64,000 nt of DNA, taken from assembly GCA_964023205.1 (NCBI GenBank), contig OZ026841.1, forward strand, positions 32,502,399-32,566,398. Direction: 5' to 3'. Below the pieces are notes generated by a model. It was given only the letters and a program-made list of their open reading frames with translations, was not told the DNA's origin and searched no databases. A program made the translations under genes and the position numbers. This DNA comes from Lutraria lutraria. Its lineage: Eukaryota > Mollusca > Bivalvia > Venerida > Mactridae. Positions 25,960 through 37,655 of the stretch are shown here, piece by piece (positions within the stretch are counted from its first letter, which is position 1; each line of letters opens with the position of its first letter).

Positions 25960-26400
25960 CTAATTATAAAGAACCAGATGCGGGACTGGAGCCCTCGACA
26001 TTCTGCTTGCCAGTCTGATGCTCTACCAACTGAGTTAATCGGACTGGTATAAACCACATCCAATATATTTACACAAATACTACATACAATGTTGCCGCAA
26101 TACTCGTGCCTTTCTTAACATGTATCTAGAAATTATTTTACTACCACAACCTGAAGCTTTGATATTTAACCAGCCTTTGCTTCACCTTAGCGCTATAATT
26201 ACAAGGATAGACTGACATACTCACTGCATCAGAGATAGTAGAAGGATAAAAAGCACAGTATACTATGCTGCTCAAACCCACGACCTGCTTGCAAGACAGA
26301 AACTCAACCGACAAATCAGCAAATCGGACTGGTTAATATCACAAACAATTTATTTACACATATACTGCTATGTCATTCAATACTGCTACATAATATGATG
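25960..26400 (-). mobile_element. Two tandem tRNA-like SINE units
   Basis: Unit 1 (about 25960-26110) has, on the minus strand, TTAACTCAGTTGGTAGAGCA (A box) and GAGGGCTCCAGTCCCGCA (B box). Unit 2 (about 26250-26400) is a diverged second copy offset by about 285 bp. Both share the flanking text ATTTACACAAATACT / ATTTACACATATACT. Unit 1 resembles a tRNA, but its anticodon arm does not pair well, so I call it a SINE. Confidence 0.6.
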
Positions 26401-26587
26401 TTGATATTAAATGAACTACTTAGAAACAATACGGTGGTGACGCCAATTTTGGTGATCGCAGGTAGAAGAGAAAATCTTTGAGAGAAAAACGCGAATGTAC
26501 AAATGTTATATCAAGAATTAGAATTCGTGTTGATGTATACATACAGATCCGCTGAGAATAGTCACTTATATATATATTTTGTAATTA

Positions 26588-26768
26588 GATACAGTAAAAC
26601 CAGTGGTAGCGGTCACCTTTACATAAAGGTCACCCTGTGAATTAAGGTCGTCCTTTTAAAAACCGCCACTGATTATTCAGAACAAAATGACCTCCGAATA
26701 AAGACCACCTGGCAACAAAGGCCACATCTTTTCTTTCCCAAACGGTGGCTTTTGTTCACATGTTTGAC
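26588..26768 (+). repeat. Dispersed element with TACAGTAAAACC start
   Basis: It starts ATACAGTAAAACCAGTGG, carries GGTCACCCTGTGAATTAAGG and AAAATGACCTCCGAATAAAG, and ends GGTGGCTTTTGTTCACATG. It is the best preserved of three copies (14597, 26588, 30425). Confidence 0.75.
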
Positions 26769-26769
26769 T

Positions 26770-28935
26770 ACTTTTTCCTGGTGTAATATCATTATAAGAT
26801 ACCAGTCTAGGCATTTCATGCTATTTATTGCTATGAAGGTTAACATAAAACTGTTCCGTATAGTTCTATTCTGCCAACTTATCTTCGTGGAACAAGGTGA
26901 AACAATGTGTTTTCTGATAACCATCAATCACACAAACATAATTTTCAAACCAGATTGTGGAAAAGACTATGACGATTTCTTATATCATTAGTCGTTAGAA
27001 TATTATGATTAACATTTATTAGCGCTTCCGGGCCACAGATCAGTGTGAGATTGTCTTTATCAGATGGAAGCTTGGTTCAAAGAAAATAAGTCGTTAACTT
27101 TGACATGTGCTTCGTGTATGTTTTGATGGCAATCTCTTTCAAAATAAAGCTCGTTTGTGAGGTAGAGGCATGTCACATGCCAACTAGTAAAATAAACGAA
27201 TGTGTACATAACATGTAAATATTGTAAGAAACATAAAAACAACTGTGTGTATTTTTCTACTACGGAATGCAGTACGCCCTGAAAGATAATACATGTAGTA
27301 TTAATAGAAGAAATGATGTAAGCCTATAAGAACTATCCAACATCTTAGAACTACTGAGCATCATTCTTGAATGACTACAGAAAGTTTACAATCTTACCTC
27401 TGGTATTAGAATTTACGACCAAGTTTGGAAATAGGAGACCCAGACTCAGTCAATCAAAACTTCTATTATTGAGAATACACTCCAATAATTCGAATCAAAT
27501 TATGCATACTCTTGTTGGTTTCAAAATGGCTTATCTTTGATTGTTTTGCATTTTAGGTAAATGTCAAATAAAATTATTTTCTTCTTAAAGTTTGTCAAGT
27601 GTCTTGATGCGTTATGCTAGCCAAGACATAATTTATAACCACTGATAAATATAGTAACATGTACATGTATTACTGTTAAATATTTCAGCTGATTAGGAAA
27701 CATGGAATTATTATCATATTCTTTTGGAGAACATAAACATGCATAAGTCTTCAGTATTTCTAAAAACGCCTAAACAAATTGATGGCACAAACGAATCTCA
27801 ATGACAATACACTTACGCACACACACACCCGACACATGCATGCATAGAATCGTTTATCGAAATTTCATTTGCATGTGAGAAAGGGATGATGTTTATCTTG
27901 TTCTGTGTTTTCCCCATAATGACTTCTGACAAATCTAGCTTTAATTAGTTACTTCCAGCAACGGCTCACGCCTTTCTCTTCACTTACAACAAGCGCCTGC
28001 CAGTGTGCCAAATGCATTTGCTCGTAAACAGATGCATACGTTGAGAAGAGACGCACAGATCAAACGTTTTGGTTCCTGCACTAATGCAGTAATGTACTTT
28101 GCTGACAGCTGTATTGTTATCTTTGCTGTCTGTTTTTAAGTATTGTTCACTGATCATGTTTTAGTACTCGACTGGTTCTGGCACTGGAAGTGGCATTATT
28201 ATGCACCTGTCGGTAATTTACTGAGGCAAAGCAACTGAAAGTGTTGCAATTATGTCTGTCACTGTATAGTATTTAGATTCATAAGAGCGACAAATTGTAC
28301 TTGCAGATCGTAAGCATGCTCCTTTGATCTTGTAATTCATATTTTCTGAAGTTTTGGCAATCGTATCAAGCATTTTACAATATTTTGTGTTTTGAGCTCA
28401 TCTGGTAAACTTACTGGGTGCAAAGCTGATCGATTGGTTTGGCGAGCGGTCGTACGTTAATGGTAAATATGTGTCCGCTAATTAAAATCAAATCACCGTG
28501 GTCATTCTTCCAACAACAGACACACACACCTACTTTTATAGCGGTTGGGTAAAATATCCACTGACAACAATATTAACTCCATTACTGTCACTACCATAAC
28601 ATCCAGGATTGTCATCATTTCATTACACCCACCAGACTTAACCGAGTCCTTTTCATCAGTATCACAAATAATCTCAACACACAACTACATGAATCATCAT
28701 ACATAAATCGTGTCCATCATCATCAGCAACAGTATTTTCACAATAACATAGAAAACATATACTGTTACTCCTCATCCGCACTTGCATCAGCAGCATCAAC
28801 GGCAACATTGGATAGAGGACTTGACATAGAAAATCACAACAAAATAGTGATGATAAAGAATTTATTGTTTTACTTTAAAATATCAGTTTTTATGGATAAA
28901 CTTGGGTACAACATAACATCGTCTTAACAACCATG
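26770..28935. other. Unassigned intergenic DNA
   Basis: No supported gene. The open frames at 26673-26991 overlap the dispersed element on both strands. ATCATCATC-type and CAACA-type low complexity occurs at 28600-28800. Confidence 0.35.
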
Positions 28936-28940
28936 GTCGT

Positions 28941-29135
28941 TTGGCGAGTTTTCAAGCAGCAAGTATACGGTGGAGGACTCCTGGGATACATCTAGTGGTA
29001 GAGCAACCGAACGTGCTTAGACAAGTTCCCCTCAAATGGAACCAGACTCATCCTGGATGGAACTCACAGAGGCAAAGGGGTCAGATATTACAGATCACAG
29101 ACCACGACCAATCGACTTACGCAGGTCCCTTTTAA
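28941..29135 (+). other. GC-richer open stretch of unknown origin
   Basis: This stretch is visibly richer in G and C than its surroundings and stays open for 64 codons, ending before an A-rich tract (TAATAAAAAAAACAATTC). The A-rich end suggests a retroposed fragment. The translation shows no recognisable domain. It could be a piece of a repeat body. Confidence 0.25.
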
Positions 29136-29139
29136 TAAA

Positions 29140-29660
29140 AAAAACAATTCTTTATCTTATGGAAACATTATTATGGCAACATGGCAGGTAGATTTAGTAA
29201 TATACGTCATCATGACATAATCGTTTACGAAGCCATGATATACTCATGTCTGACGTGTATAATTATAATACATAAATGAACAGACTCATTCATAACAGAT
29301 TGCAGTAATCCATTCATAAATATTTTCCTCTCAAACGTAAAATGTCTTAATGCATGATTACCATTATACGTATGGTGTGTTTGTTTCTTGTTTTAATCCG
29401 ATACATCAAAGTCAAACATGATTAACATGGCCGTTTGATATAAAAAATGAACTAGTGTGAGCATTATTTTCAAAATGCCAAATAATAACATAAGTTATTG
29501 TGTGCAAACATTTAGTTTGAAATAAATAATCCACCAATTTCATCGTTTAATATTGTATGTCACAAAAGAAAGAGTGACTGTTCAATCTCATAATTATGAA
29601 CTTTCAATTTCAAAGCAATAAGTCAGTAAACTGTAGTTATGTTATGGTCTCCATGTACTT
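29140..29660. other. Unassigned AT-rich DNA
   Basis: No gene or repeat recognised. Confidence 0.4.
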
Positions 29661-29663
29661 GTA

Positions 29664-29835
29664 GGGCCGCGGTCGTGGTTCATTGCTCAGTGCACTGGAC
29701 TTGATACACGTCGATTTTCTTCCACATGGAGAGAAGTTGCTGGCTCCATGTGGTTAGAATACAGTCAAGGGAATCGGTCTAGATGAACCGGCAGCGGTAC
29801 CTAACTGACATATTGTTGTAAAGCAGCGTTAACAA
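29664..29835 (+). mobile_element. tRNA-derived SINE
   Basis: The head is GGGCCGCGGTCGTGGTTCAT with CTCAGTGCACTGG. The body contains GGAGAAGTTGCTGGCT, and the end reads ACCTAACTGACATATTGTTG then GCGTTAACAAA. This body and tail match the layout of the copy at 38958. Confidence 0.75.
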
Positions 29836-29839
29836 ATCG

Positions 29840-30420
29840 GTAACTCGATTCGACCGTCTGTTTCACCCCTGCCGGAGGAATTTCTTTCAGATCTACATTG
29901 TGTCTTAATTTTTATTTTTGATGTTGGTAACTATTGTTAAAATATCTTAAAGCTATTTTATTATCCCGACCATGGTACAGTAGACGGCTTCCACCAGATT
30001 TACCTAACAATTTAAAGACCACTAGACAAAGCATTACGCAAATTCAAAGTCTTTAAAACTATTCTCCAATCGTAATCTGCGTGAAATTAGGCAATAAAGG
30101 TTTACATTTCACCTTTATACCATATGATACGGCTGTATATCACACTTTAAATGCAGGGTGATAACATTTTGAAAGCCTTTGGAAGTATGATAATAACCTT
30201 CTTGACGCATTTTTGATCTGTACTTAATCGTTGTTACGCTAATTTTAAGAGATTAAATTTCTTCGACATGGGCACATTAGCATCAGCTATGATGATAATC
30301 CTCGAATCCTAACTATATCAGTTGTCTCAAAAGAACTATTGTCATGAGTGATAATAATACACGACTTGACAAGAAGTCATCAAAAGCCTCCTAAAAACGC
30401 CTACTCCAAATAACTTGCGA
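29840..30420. other. Unassigned intergenic DNA
   Basis: No supported feature. Confidence 0.4.
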
Positions 30421-30424
30421 AATA

Positions 30425-30640
30425 CAGTCACACCTGTGCTAGCTGTCATCTCCGCGTAAATGCCACACTGTGAAAAAATCCCATTTTTTAACAATTGCAT
30501 TCTTTGATTATTAAGAACTAAATGATCTCAGAATAAGAGCCACTAAAATTTAGACTTGTCATTAAAGGGATTATTTTGTCTTTACTCTTTACCAAAGGAG
30601 GCCTTTATTCACAGGTTTGGCCTTATTCGAGGCAGCAAAG
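30425..30640 (+). repeat. Dispersed element, third copy of the GACCACCTGTGAATTA family
   Basis: The blocks ACACTGTGAAAAAATCCC, AAATGATCTCAGAATAAGAG and GGCCTTTATTCACAGG follow the same order as at 26588, with more divergence. Confidence 0.65.
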
Positions 30641-31270
30641 AAGTACATTCATATCGTTTATAATGATTGTCTCCGGTACTGTGGCATTTTCGAGCGTGTA
30701 GATCTCTTTAAAAGGATCATTTGATTATTCTGTGTTTTTAAATATTTTATTTTCCATTCAAACTTAAATACATTGGAAACATCTCACACAAACCGTCTAT
30801 TGTCGAAGGATTTGTCGAGCGAGACGCAACATTTGGCGAACTAGTTCATTAACTGCAACGTGCTCAATAGATGGGACATCGTATTTCGTACACTTTGAGT
30901 AGAATTCATGGTACACCTATAGTACTACCAGTAGTCTTGTTAAGAATGAATGAAAAAAAACAATAATTGTTATACAGTGCTCACCAGAAATAGTAGCTAT
31001 TTAGATCGAAAACGAGAGTAGCTGTTACATTGTCAGAACAAATTTCCCACAGAATCCATGTAAAACAACATTTTCTTTTGTCAATGCACAACGATTTTCA
31101 CAGCATTATTCCTTTATTGTTTTGCATATTTCGTGGTCCCTTCTCCCATGCGCCTGAAGGCTTGGAAGGCAAATTACGAAGCTAGCCCCGTGGCCCCATG
31201 GACCACCCTCACCCATTAAGTCAGGTGTCTCGGAATAAATTTTACTCTGGTTACTGTTCGAATTTGGTGC
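30641..31270. other. Unassigned intergenic DNA
   Basis: No gene is supported. The minus open frame at 31106-31294 ends in the minisatellite that follows. Confidence 0.4.
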
Positions 31271-31275
31271 CAGAT

Positions 31276-31407
31276 ACATCAATAATATAACCAAATCAAT
31301 AATATAACGACATCAATAATATAACCACGTCGATAATATAACCACATCAATGATATAACCACATCTTTGATATAACCACATACATAATATAACCACATCG
31401 ATAATAC
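31276..31407. repeat. 17 bp minisatellite, nearly 8 copies
   Basis: Units of 17 bp with consensus ACATCAATAATATAACC run seven full copies plus a partial one. Units are well conserved, with 1-3 changes each. The minus-strand open frame across it translates the repeat and is not a gene. Confidence 0.9.
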
Positions 31408-31409
31408 AG

Positions 31410-32815
31410 TATGCAAACGTGGGAACGGGAGCCATGGCATATAAGTAACAAAGACACATGATTTTGAAAAATTAAATTCCAAAAACGCTATTTGTTCACT
31501 TGGATAAAGTCATTTGGATGGCACCAATAAGGCCCACAAAAGACAAGTCTTAGCACATTAACCACGTCACATATGATAAGTCACATGGTGGTATCTGACA
31601 CATATTTTAATTAGAGAATTTGACTTAATTGATAATTAAGTTACAATTTAAACTCTAATCGTATTATTTATGATGAAAGGATCCCCCACCTGTTTTTGGT
31701 TAATTACGAAAAAAATCACGTCTTACTTATTAAAAGTGTATAATTATCTTAATTAATATTCATGGTTAAATCACTGTTTCATTGAGTTTAAAGGGGCATA
31801 CCCTACAACTGACAAACATTCTGTGAAAGTGTAAAAATGTGCTAGATGTATATGTAAAACAATATATAATGGATAAATGCAAGAAGAACTTGGGTCATAA
31901 AATGACTAGTTTAGGTACTAGCCGCAAAAATCATAGCTATGAATAATAAATCACTTCCACCCAAACATTTTCATGACTGAATGTATGCGTGTCACATTAA
32001 TACATTATTTTTTATGATTTTATTTTTAATTGGATGAATTTTTGGCTGAAACGTTCTTCATCGGCTTTTTTCTTCACAAGCTTCTAATTTATCATCATTT
32101 TGCCTTAATTCTAAATGCACCAAGTTGTAGGATATGCCCCTTTAAATAATAAAATTGTAGGTATAAAAGATGTCACATAGTTTAAAGTTTGCTTTCCTTT
32201 ATCTGCATTCATAGGGATTTAACATTTTAACATGGGACATGAAAATGCATTCGTAACCAGGATTATGTTTGCTAAATTTGATCGCAAGTTTTTTACGATC
32301 TGGGACATATAAACTACAGCTATTATTCCCTCTTATAGACGATTTTTTGTTTGCAGTTTGGCATATTATTTGAAGATTAAAACACATTTCACTTCAGCGA
32401 TAGATTAGTGTTGAGGATAATTCTCGACTCTAGTCATGCTAATTCGATTTCGATTTCGGCTTAAATATATTGCAGATTGTGTAAGACATGTAATTTGGGT
32501 ATTGAAAGTACATGACTTTGTATGTAGTATTAGTTTTAGTTTGTATTTACAACATAATCTAAATCTATTTTCGATAAATAGCTAAATAACTACCATAATA
32601 ATGCTAGTTTTGACATTAAGAGCTAAAACTCTGTAAATCAAGATGATTTACTGCAAAGATAAGGTCGATGATAAAATAATTTGGACCCACGTATTATTTA
32701 AAACAACAGTCGATCATTATTATCAACAACATAAACACCATCGCAGAGTACCATGTTATGAATCATTAAAATCGTTAATTCATCACGCCCGTATCGAGCA
32801 TTGATTATCATACTA
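31410..32815. other. Unassigned AT-rich DNA
   Basis: AAAGGGGCATACCCTACAAC at 31790 and its approximate complement GTAGGATATGCCCCTTTAAA at 32125 form an inverted pair about 335 bp apart, which may bound a small inverted-repeat element. No gene is seen. Confidence 0.4.
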
Positions 32816-32817
32816 AA

Positions 32818-33225
32818 CCGCGGCCCTGGTATTGTGGTTAGAGCGGGTTCGAATCGCGGTCGCAGCAGGGTCCGTATTCACAAAGTATCTTAAGTAATTT
32901 TTTAACTTAAGTTATATTTTTCCTTAAATTCGACTTTTTCCTTAACTGTTTTGTACTAATATAAAGGAGGAAAGCACAATAATATGATTTTATCTTTGTT
33001 CTAAAGATGCCAATTATGAAAATGATAATTCATTTTCACATTTTTGATGACTAGTTTACAAATTTTTACTATGAAAAACATTTACACTTAAGTAAAAATT
33101 TCGACTTAAGTTAATGAAAATCTTAAGATGCTTTGTGAATACGGACCCAGGTCTTACCCAGAGAGAAAAGTCGATTTTCCTCCGTAAGTGGAGAAGTTGC
33201 TTACTCTCTGTTGAAAGTTAGGTTT
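32818..33225 (+). mobile_element. tRNA-derived SINE split by an inserted element
   Basis: The left part (to 32868) holds CGCGGCCCTGGTATTGTGG and the B-box-like GCGGGTTCGAATCGC. The right part (from 33148) continues the body with AGAGAGAAAAGTCGATTTTC and GTGGAGAAGTTGC, as in the copy at 29664. The intervening 279 bp is the TIR element listed next. Confidence 0.75.
32869..33147. mobile_element. TIR element with CAG target duplication, inserted in a SINE
   Basis: The ends are GGTCCGTATTCACAAAGTAT and its near-complement ATGCTTTGTGAATACGGACC. Sub-terminal CTTAAG-rich text is also inverted. CAG flanks both sides (32866-32868 and 33148-33150). There is no coding capacity. Confidence 0.85.
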
Positions 33226-33232
33226 TTGCCGA

Positions 33233-33298
33233 TAAACTGGTTCCCATTCCATGTTGCAGTGCGGCTTTGTACACATAAGTCAACGGGAACCAGTTTAT
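33233..33298. repeat. Hairpin with AAACTGGTTCCC arms
   Basis: The left arm TAAACTGGTTCCC and right arm GGGAACCAGTTTA flank CATGTTGCAGTGCGGCTTTG. It is the same unit as the hairpins at 1133-1416. Confidence 0.8.
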
Positions 33299-33419
33299 TT
33301 TGACGTATTATTATACAGGGGAGATAACTACACATACTATCTGATGAATTCATACGAAATTGTCTCCCTTTGAAATAAAAAAGTCGAGTCGTTAAACTAA
33401 TACACATTGTAGCTGTAGA

Positions 33420-33565
33420 TAAGTAGTCCATAGCCGTCACTTGCTCGGCGCGCATGAAATTTTATGCGGACCTAAGTTCTACATTATCTGCATCCCCCAT
33501 GTAATTGTTTAACTAGTTCCCGTTTCATGTTGCTGTGCAAGTCTGTTTAAACTTTGTTGAGAGGC
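33420..33565 (-). repeat. AAAGTACTGAAAGTA-family element, minus strand, 5' part missing
   Basis: The complement reads AGACTTGCACAGCAACATGA, CGGGAACTAGTTAAACAAT, TAGGTCCGCATAAAATTTCA and GTGACGGCTATGGAC, in the order seen at 2484-2662. Confidence 0.7.
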
Positions 33566-34825
33566 AATTGACTGTAATTCCTCGGTCAACATGGGTTTGT
33601 TTTGTTGTCTATGCGTCATATGAACCGTTCTGTACCATGTATATAGTTAACTTTAATTTATATAATTATATATATATACATATAAATATATGGTAAACAA
33701 CAATACATTAGTAAAATGTATGACTGTCATGCTAGTTCACCGCAGATTAAGTATGTATGACTATGGGCTTCTCTGCAAGTATATGTAGCTATACCATATA
33801 TCTAAAACGAGTGTATGTACCATACATACCATTCCAATTATAAAATGTGATGCATTATGTCGAGCAATACGATGCTCCAATGACATTCGATTAACTCGCA
33901 AATTGGATCTAGCGACAATTTTAGTATAAAGACAACCAAATTAGAAAGACCAATTGTTTTTGGACCGTTTTCAATATAACCAGACTTCATAACGAGATCA
34001 CCTCAACAGTAGAACTGATTTTCTGCCCCAAGGTGGTGATTTGAGTACTACAGTAGTATATTATCATTGTTGTATCAAGTTCTGTGTAAGAGAAGATAAC
34101 TACTCACTGGCTATTTTCTATATATCTAAGAAGTTGTCTCCCTTTATAGCAAACAACGGTGCATACTATCAACAAGTCAATATATCATTGAATTGTGACA
34201 TGATTGTTACATGTGGTAATACTCTGAATGTCAAAAATACTATATATTAAACGTCATCTGGCGTTCTTGAATTTTTGTGCGAATTCGACAGATAGTAAAT
34301 TCTCACTTTTGAAATCATGTACAATCTTTAAGAAGAAAGAGATTAGGCATAAAAGAAGTAGCGAAAAATATTGAGTACTAGTTAAATAGTTTCGCGAACA
34401 GGCCAGATATTTTTTCGTACATATTCTACATCGGAAAAAATGTTATAAATACGAGAAAAAATCACATGAATATTTATGTAGATATTGATCAAGTTACGCA
34501 TATAATATGAGAAAACACATAAAGCCAAGGTTTAAATAGTTCGATGGGCTTATTGTGAAGTCGACACAATAGAAGATATAAAACATTGTCTCCGTAAATC
34601 CATGGTCTATACAATGGGATGGTTTTATATTGCCATGGTATTTAATCAAAGTTTCACAAACATGTATAATTAAAGTCCTGTACACCCATGATGTTTCAGG
34701 TGTTTATTTGACTATATGGAATTTGAATTCCGTTTTGTGCGTTAGAACTTAGAGCGAACGGCACTTCAACTGAATTTGCCCTAAAAGATCAAGCAAAGTG
34801 AACATATATACAGTCAACTATTGTT
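33566..34825. other. Unassigned AT-rich DNA with TA microsatellite
   Basis: TA-rich low complexity is at 33655-33695. The open frames at 34041-34250 and 34494-34685 have no features. GTTGTCTCCCTTTATAG at 34136 resembles text near the hairpins at 1268 and 33360. Confidence 0.4.
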
Positions 34826-34827
34826 AT

Positions 34828-34985
34828 TTGGCGATCCTTTTCAGCTTTAACAGCCGAGTAAGGTCCCATGCATGTAGCCAGGAAGAACCACCGACCTTCC
34901 GTTAGCTAGCTTGACAGTTTACGCACTGGTGAAATTCGGCTCCGGGTCGGATTCGAACTAACAGTGGTGAGAGGTTATAGTCAGT
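34828..34985 (-). mobile_element. tRNA-derived SINE
   Basis: On the minus strand it has GTTAGTTCGAATCCGACCCG (B box side) and AACGGAAGGTCGGTGGTTCT, followed by a body ending near 34828. It is the same body as the copy at 12094. Confidence 0.7.
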
Positions 34986-35680
34986 ATTACCTGCCTCTTT
35001 TTATACAAAGAGTATTCTATTTGTTTAGAGTAGAAGCTAGGAACCAGATTATGAGGGGTTGGTGATACGTTTTCAAGGATTAAATCTACTCGGTCAGAAA
35101 AGCCCCCGCATTACACACAGTGTTGGGCTAGACATTGTCTAAAAACGAAATGACCAAAAAAACTAAATTATCTTGAAAATCCATCATCCTTCTCCTGTTC
35201 AACCTTATGTAAGGAAATGTTTCTAAATCTGATTTATCAGAATATACTATACTTCCTGCATGTAATGGTAATTGTGTTTACAAAACAAACCTGAAATGAC
35301 AATTCTAATGCTATGGATAATGTAAGCGCAGACTAATTAACAGTGCATGGAACCACCATTATTCCATATCGAGTTCCGTCGTGGCAAGAATTCTATCCAT
35401 TCGGACTACATGCACTTAGTCTAAAAGATATAATACGGAAGCAATTGAGATTCGTACAGTTCAATACAAATCGTTTCTACCAACATAAATATCTCATTAA
35501 GTGTATGTTAATTCTATCTTAGCACTTTGTTTAAGGGTTGTTATATGGTTATTGAAGTCTAGGGTGAAACTAAAGATAAAACATATTGCATGTGGAATCT
35601 CTTGTGAACTCCTTGAATATATTCTCACTGTAATTGTTAATCTGTTGGGTCAATACGTATTGTCATTCATTGATAATTAT
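34986..35680. other. Unassigned intergenic DNA
   Basis: No supported feature. The 61-codon frame at 35501-35686 is AT-rich without domain signals. Confidence 0.35.
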
Positions 35681-35682
35681 AA

Positions 35683-36458
35683 TTGATATACGAGTTAATC
35701 CCAATACTAGATGAAGATTACTATGAATCTCGCCAAGCAGACATCGGTAGCTATAAGTCGCGCATCTTTGGAAAAGAGACAGTGCTGATGAGTTTGTGTT
35801 CAACCTGTGCTACGATTACGATTGCTACGAAGACATCTAAGCTTATACACATGACTTTGATGAATACATTCGTGCACGATCGCATAACATACACAGGCTC
35901 TATAACATCACACTTGACACAACTTATTCGTTGTTCTTACACTCTTGTTCCTGAATCTGACACACTGTTGGTTGATTCATATCCGCCATCGCTCATGCTC
36001 TGTATCTATGAGAGGTATTGGAGACTTAGCGTAACATCTAGAATCTAGTCATACAATCACAGACTAGCCACCGATGTTGCTGCTTCGTTATCGTGTTGGC
36101 GTTGGTGCAATAACAGTTTGAAGAAGATAGAAATATGATGATAAGGTCACAGTGGACATGAATGTAGACTTCAACTATCTTATCTCTCAGTCAACTATGC
36201 GAATTTTATTTTATCTGAAACCAGACTACATAAATGTTAGAACATTTTTTAATTATTTCTCTTTGGCATCGTAGCAAACGCAAACTTTGTCTTCCAGCAA
36301 AACCAGACAACATCAAGCATACAGGCTATCTTACTCTGCAATTACTTTGACGCGGCATCGTAGGGCAGCAAACTCCATTTTCAAGTGATGACCTAGCCAA
36401 TGTAAATCGACTGTTGTCTCGTGTTCGTAGCGATGCCCGCCACTTTAATGATGAGTAA
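35683..36458 (+). pseudogene. Decayed coding region, identity unknown
   Basis: Two pieces look like former protein. From 35787 one frame reads DEFVFNLCYDYDCYEDI, a stop, then AYTHDFDEYIRARSHNIHRL. From 36264 the same frame reads WHRSKRKLCLPAKPDNIKHT and on to a TGA at 36348, then RGIVGQQTPFSSDDLANVNR and a natural-looking end with RSDARHFNDE before TAA (36456-36458). The 121-codon ORF at 35683-36048 is in a different frame and its first part (DEDYYESRQADIG) may belong to the same gene before a frameshift. I do not recognise the family. Confidence 0.4.
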
Positions 36459-36464
36459 AACAGT

Positions 36465-37320
36465 TACTGTTGTATCGTCTTGAACGAGTGTTTACGTGTT
36501 CGAGTATTGTAGTCTGAATGCAAATTTGATCATTTTAAGTTCAGAGAATAATGGTTTTCATATTCTGAAATATGGGCCAATTTTCAGGGAGTTCCCGTTA
36601 TCGGGGGTTTACTGTGATACAGACAAATACCTGTGATATCGTACACAGTTGTTCTACACTTTGAATTCCATATTCTACTTGTAAGTTGAGACGGATTTTG
36701 CGTTATCTAGTTTTATAAATTGAGGTAATGTACCCTTGCATTTTACGTTTTTGACAATTCCGTTACTATACTTTGTATATTAGGATAAGAAACGACCAGA
36801 CTAGTGCAATCTGACTAGTTAACTTACGGTTACTTCAGCGGCGAAACCCCACATAGAAGATGTTTAGTACAGTTTTCATCGTAACTGACATCCCAAATAA
36901 TTTAAATCGATGGCTGAAGCAATAAGAGTTTGATATCCGCGTTTTGCTCGCATGTTACATATATATATATAGAACAGAAAACGTTGTTGAAACACCGGAA
37001 TTTCAAGTGAATTCCTATCACGTAATAATGATAGTATACATCTGATACAAAGTGTGTAACGAGTTCGCGCTATTGTTTGTTGTCGGGCACTATGGTCACT
37101 GTACCTGCATCTTAAATTCGACAATGGTGCATTGTCACAGGCTGTTCAATCAATTGTAATTTCTTTCGGGAAAATATATAATACAATCATGTTGTAATTT
37201 ATTTATCTATTTGGGTAAAACGCCGTTTTTCAACAAGTTTTCAGCCACATATATGCCGACCCAGTTCACTTAACAAGTTTTGCTGAACTATAATCTAATC
37301 CGTACTAACTTACCCTGTCA
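36465..37320. other. Intergenic DNA with a decayed repeat edge
   Basis: CCAATTTTCAGGGAGTTCCC at 36578, followed by GGGGGTTTACTGTGATAC, resembles the right end of the element at 55145-55295. TA repeats occur at 36959-36972. No gene is seen. Confidence 0.4.
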
Positions 37321-37323
37321 CTA

Positions 37324-37655
37324 GAAACCGGTGTAACGTTTTCAAGCTCCCCCCTTTTCAGGTTACCCCCGGTAACTTAAAAACGTTTTCATTGTACCGG
37401 CCCCGGTAACATTAAAACGTTTTCAAACTCCCTCCCCCGTTTTAATAATCCCCCCCCCCCCCTCCCTATGTTGATTCTTCGTGGCGAAAACGTTAATATT
37501 ACAGGTTAAAATTCATACTGAATGATTCACAGTCAACATGGTTTATAGACATGTAATTCCTGTATTTCTAAACTGAATATACTCAATAATTATATGAAGC
37601 TATGGAATCCTATTAGGGTTATGGAGAGTACGCGCCTGTATTGAAATGTTCAATT
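37324..37655 (+). mobile_element. Truncated copy of the TACCGTAAAACC TIR element
   Basis: It starts GAAACCGGTGTAACGTTTTC and carries GGTAACTTAAAAACGTTTTC, a C13 run (37450-37462) and the internal block TGATTCACAGTCAACATGGT to GAGAGTACGCGCCT. All of these recur in the complete copy at 44456. The left terminal bases and the right half are missing. Confidence 0.75.

Noticed and set aside
25970..26047. Functional tRNA on the minus strand
   Set aside because: A and B boxes are present, but the anticodon arm pairs poorly and a diverged second copy sits beside it, which fits a SINE.
31279..31482. 67-residue minus-strand frame
   Set aside because: Mostly the translation of the 17 bp minisatellite.
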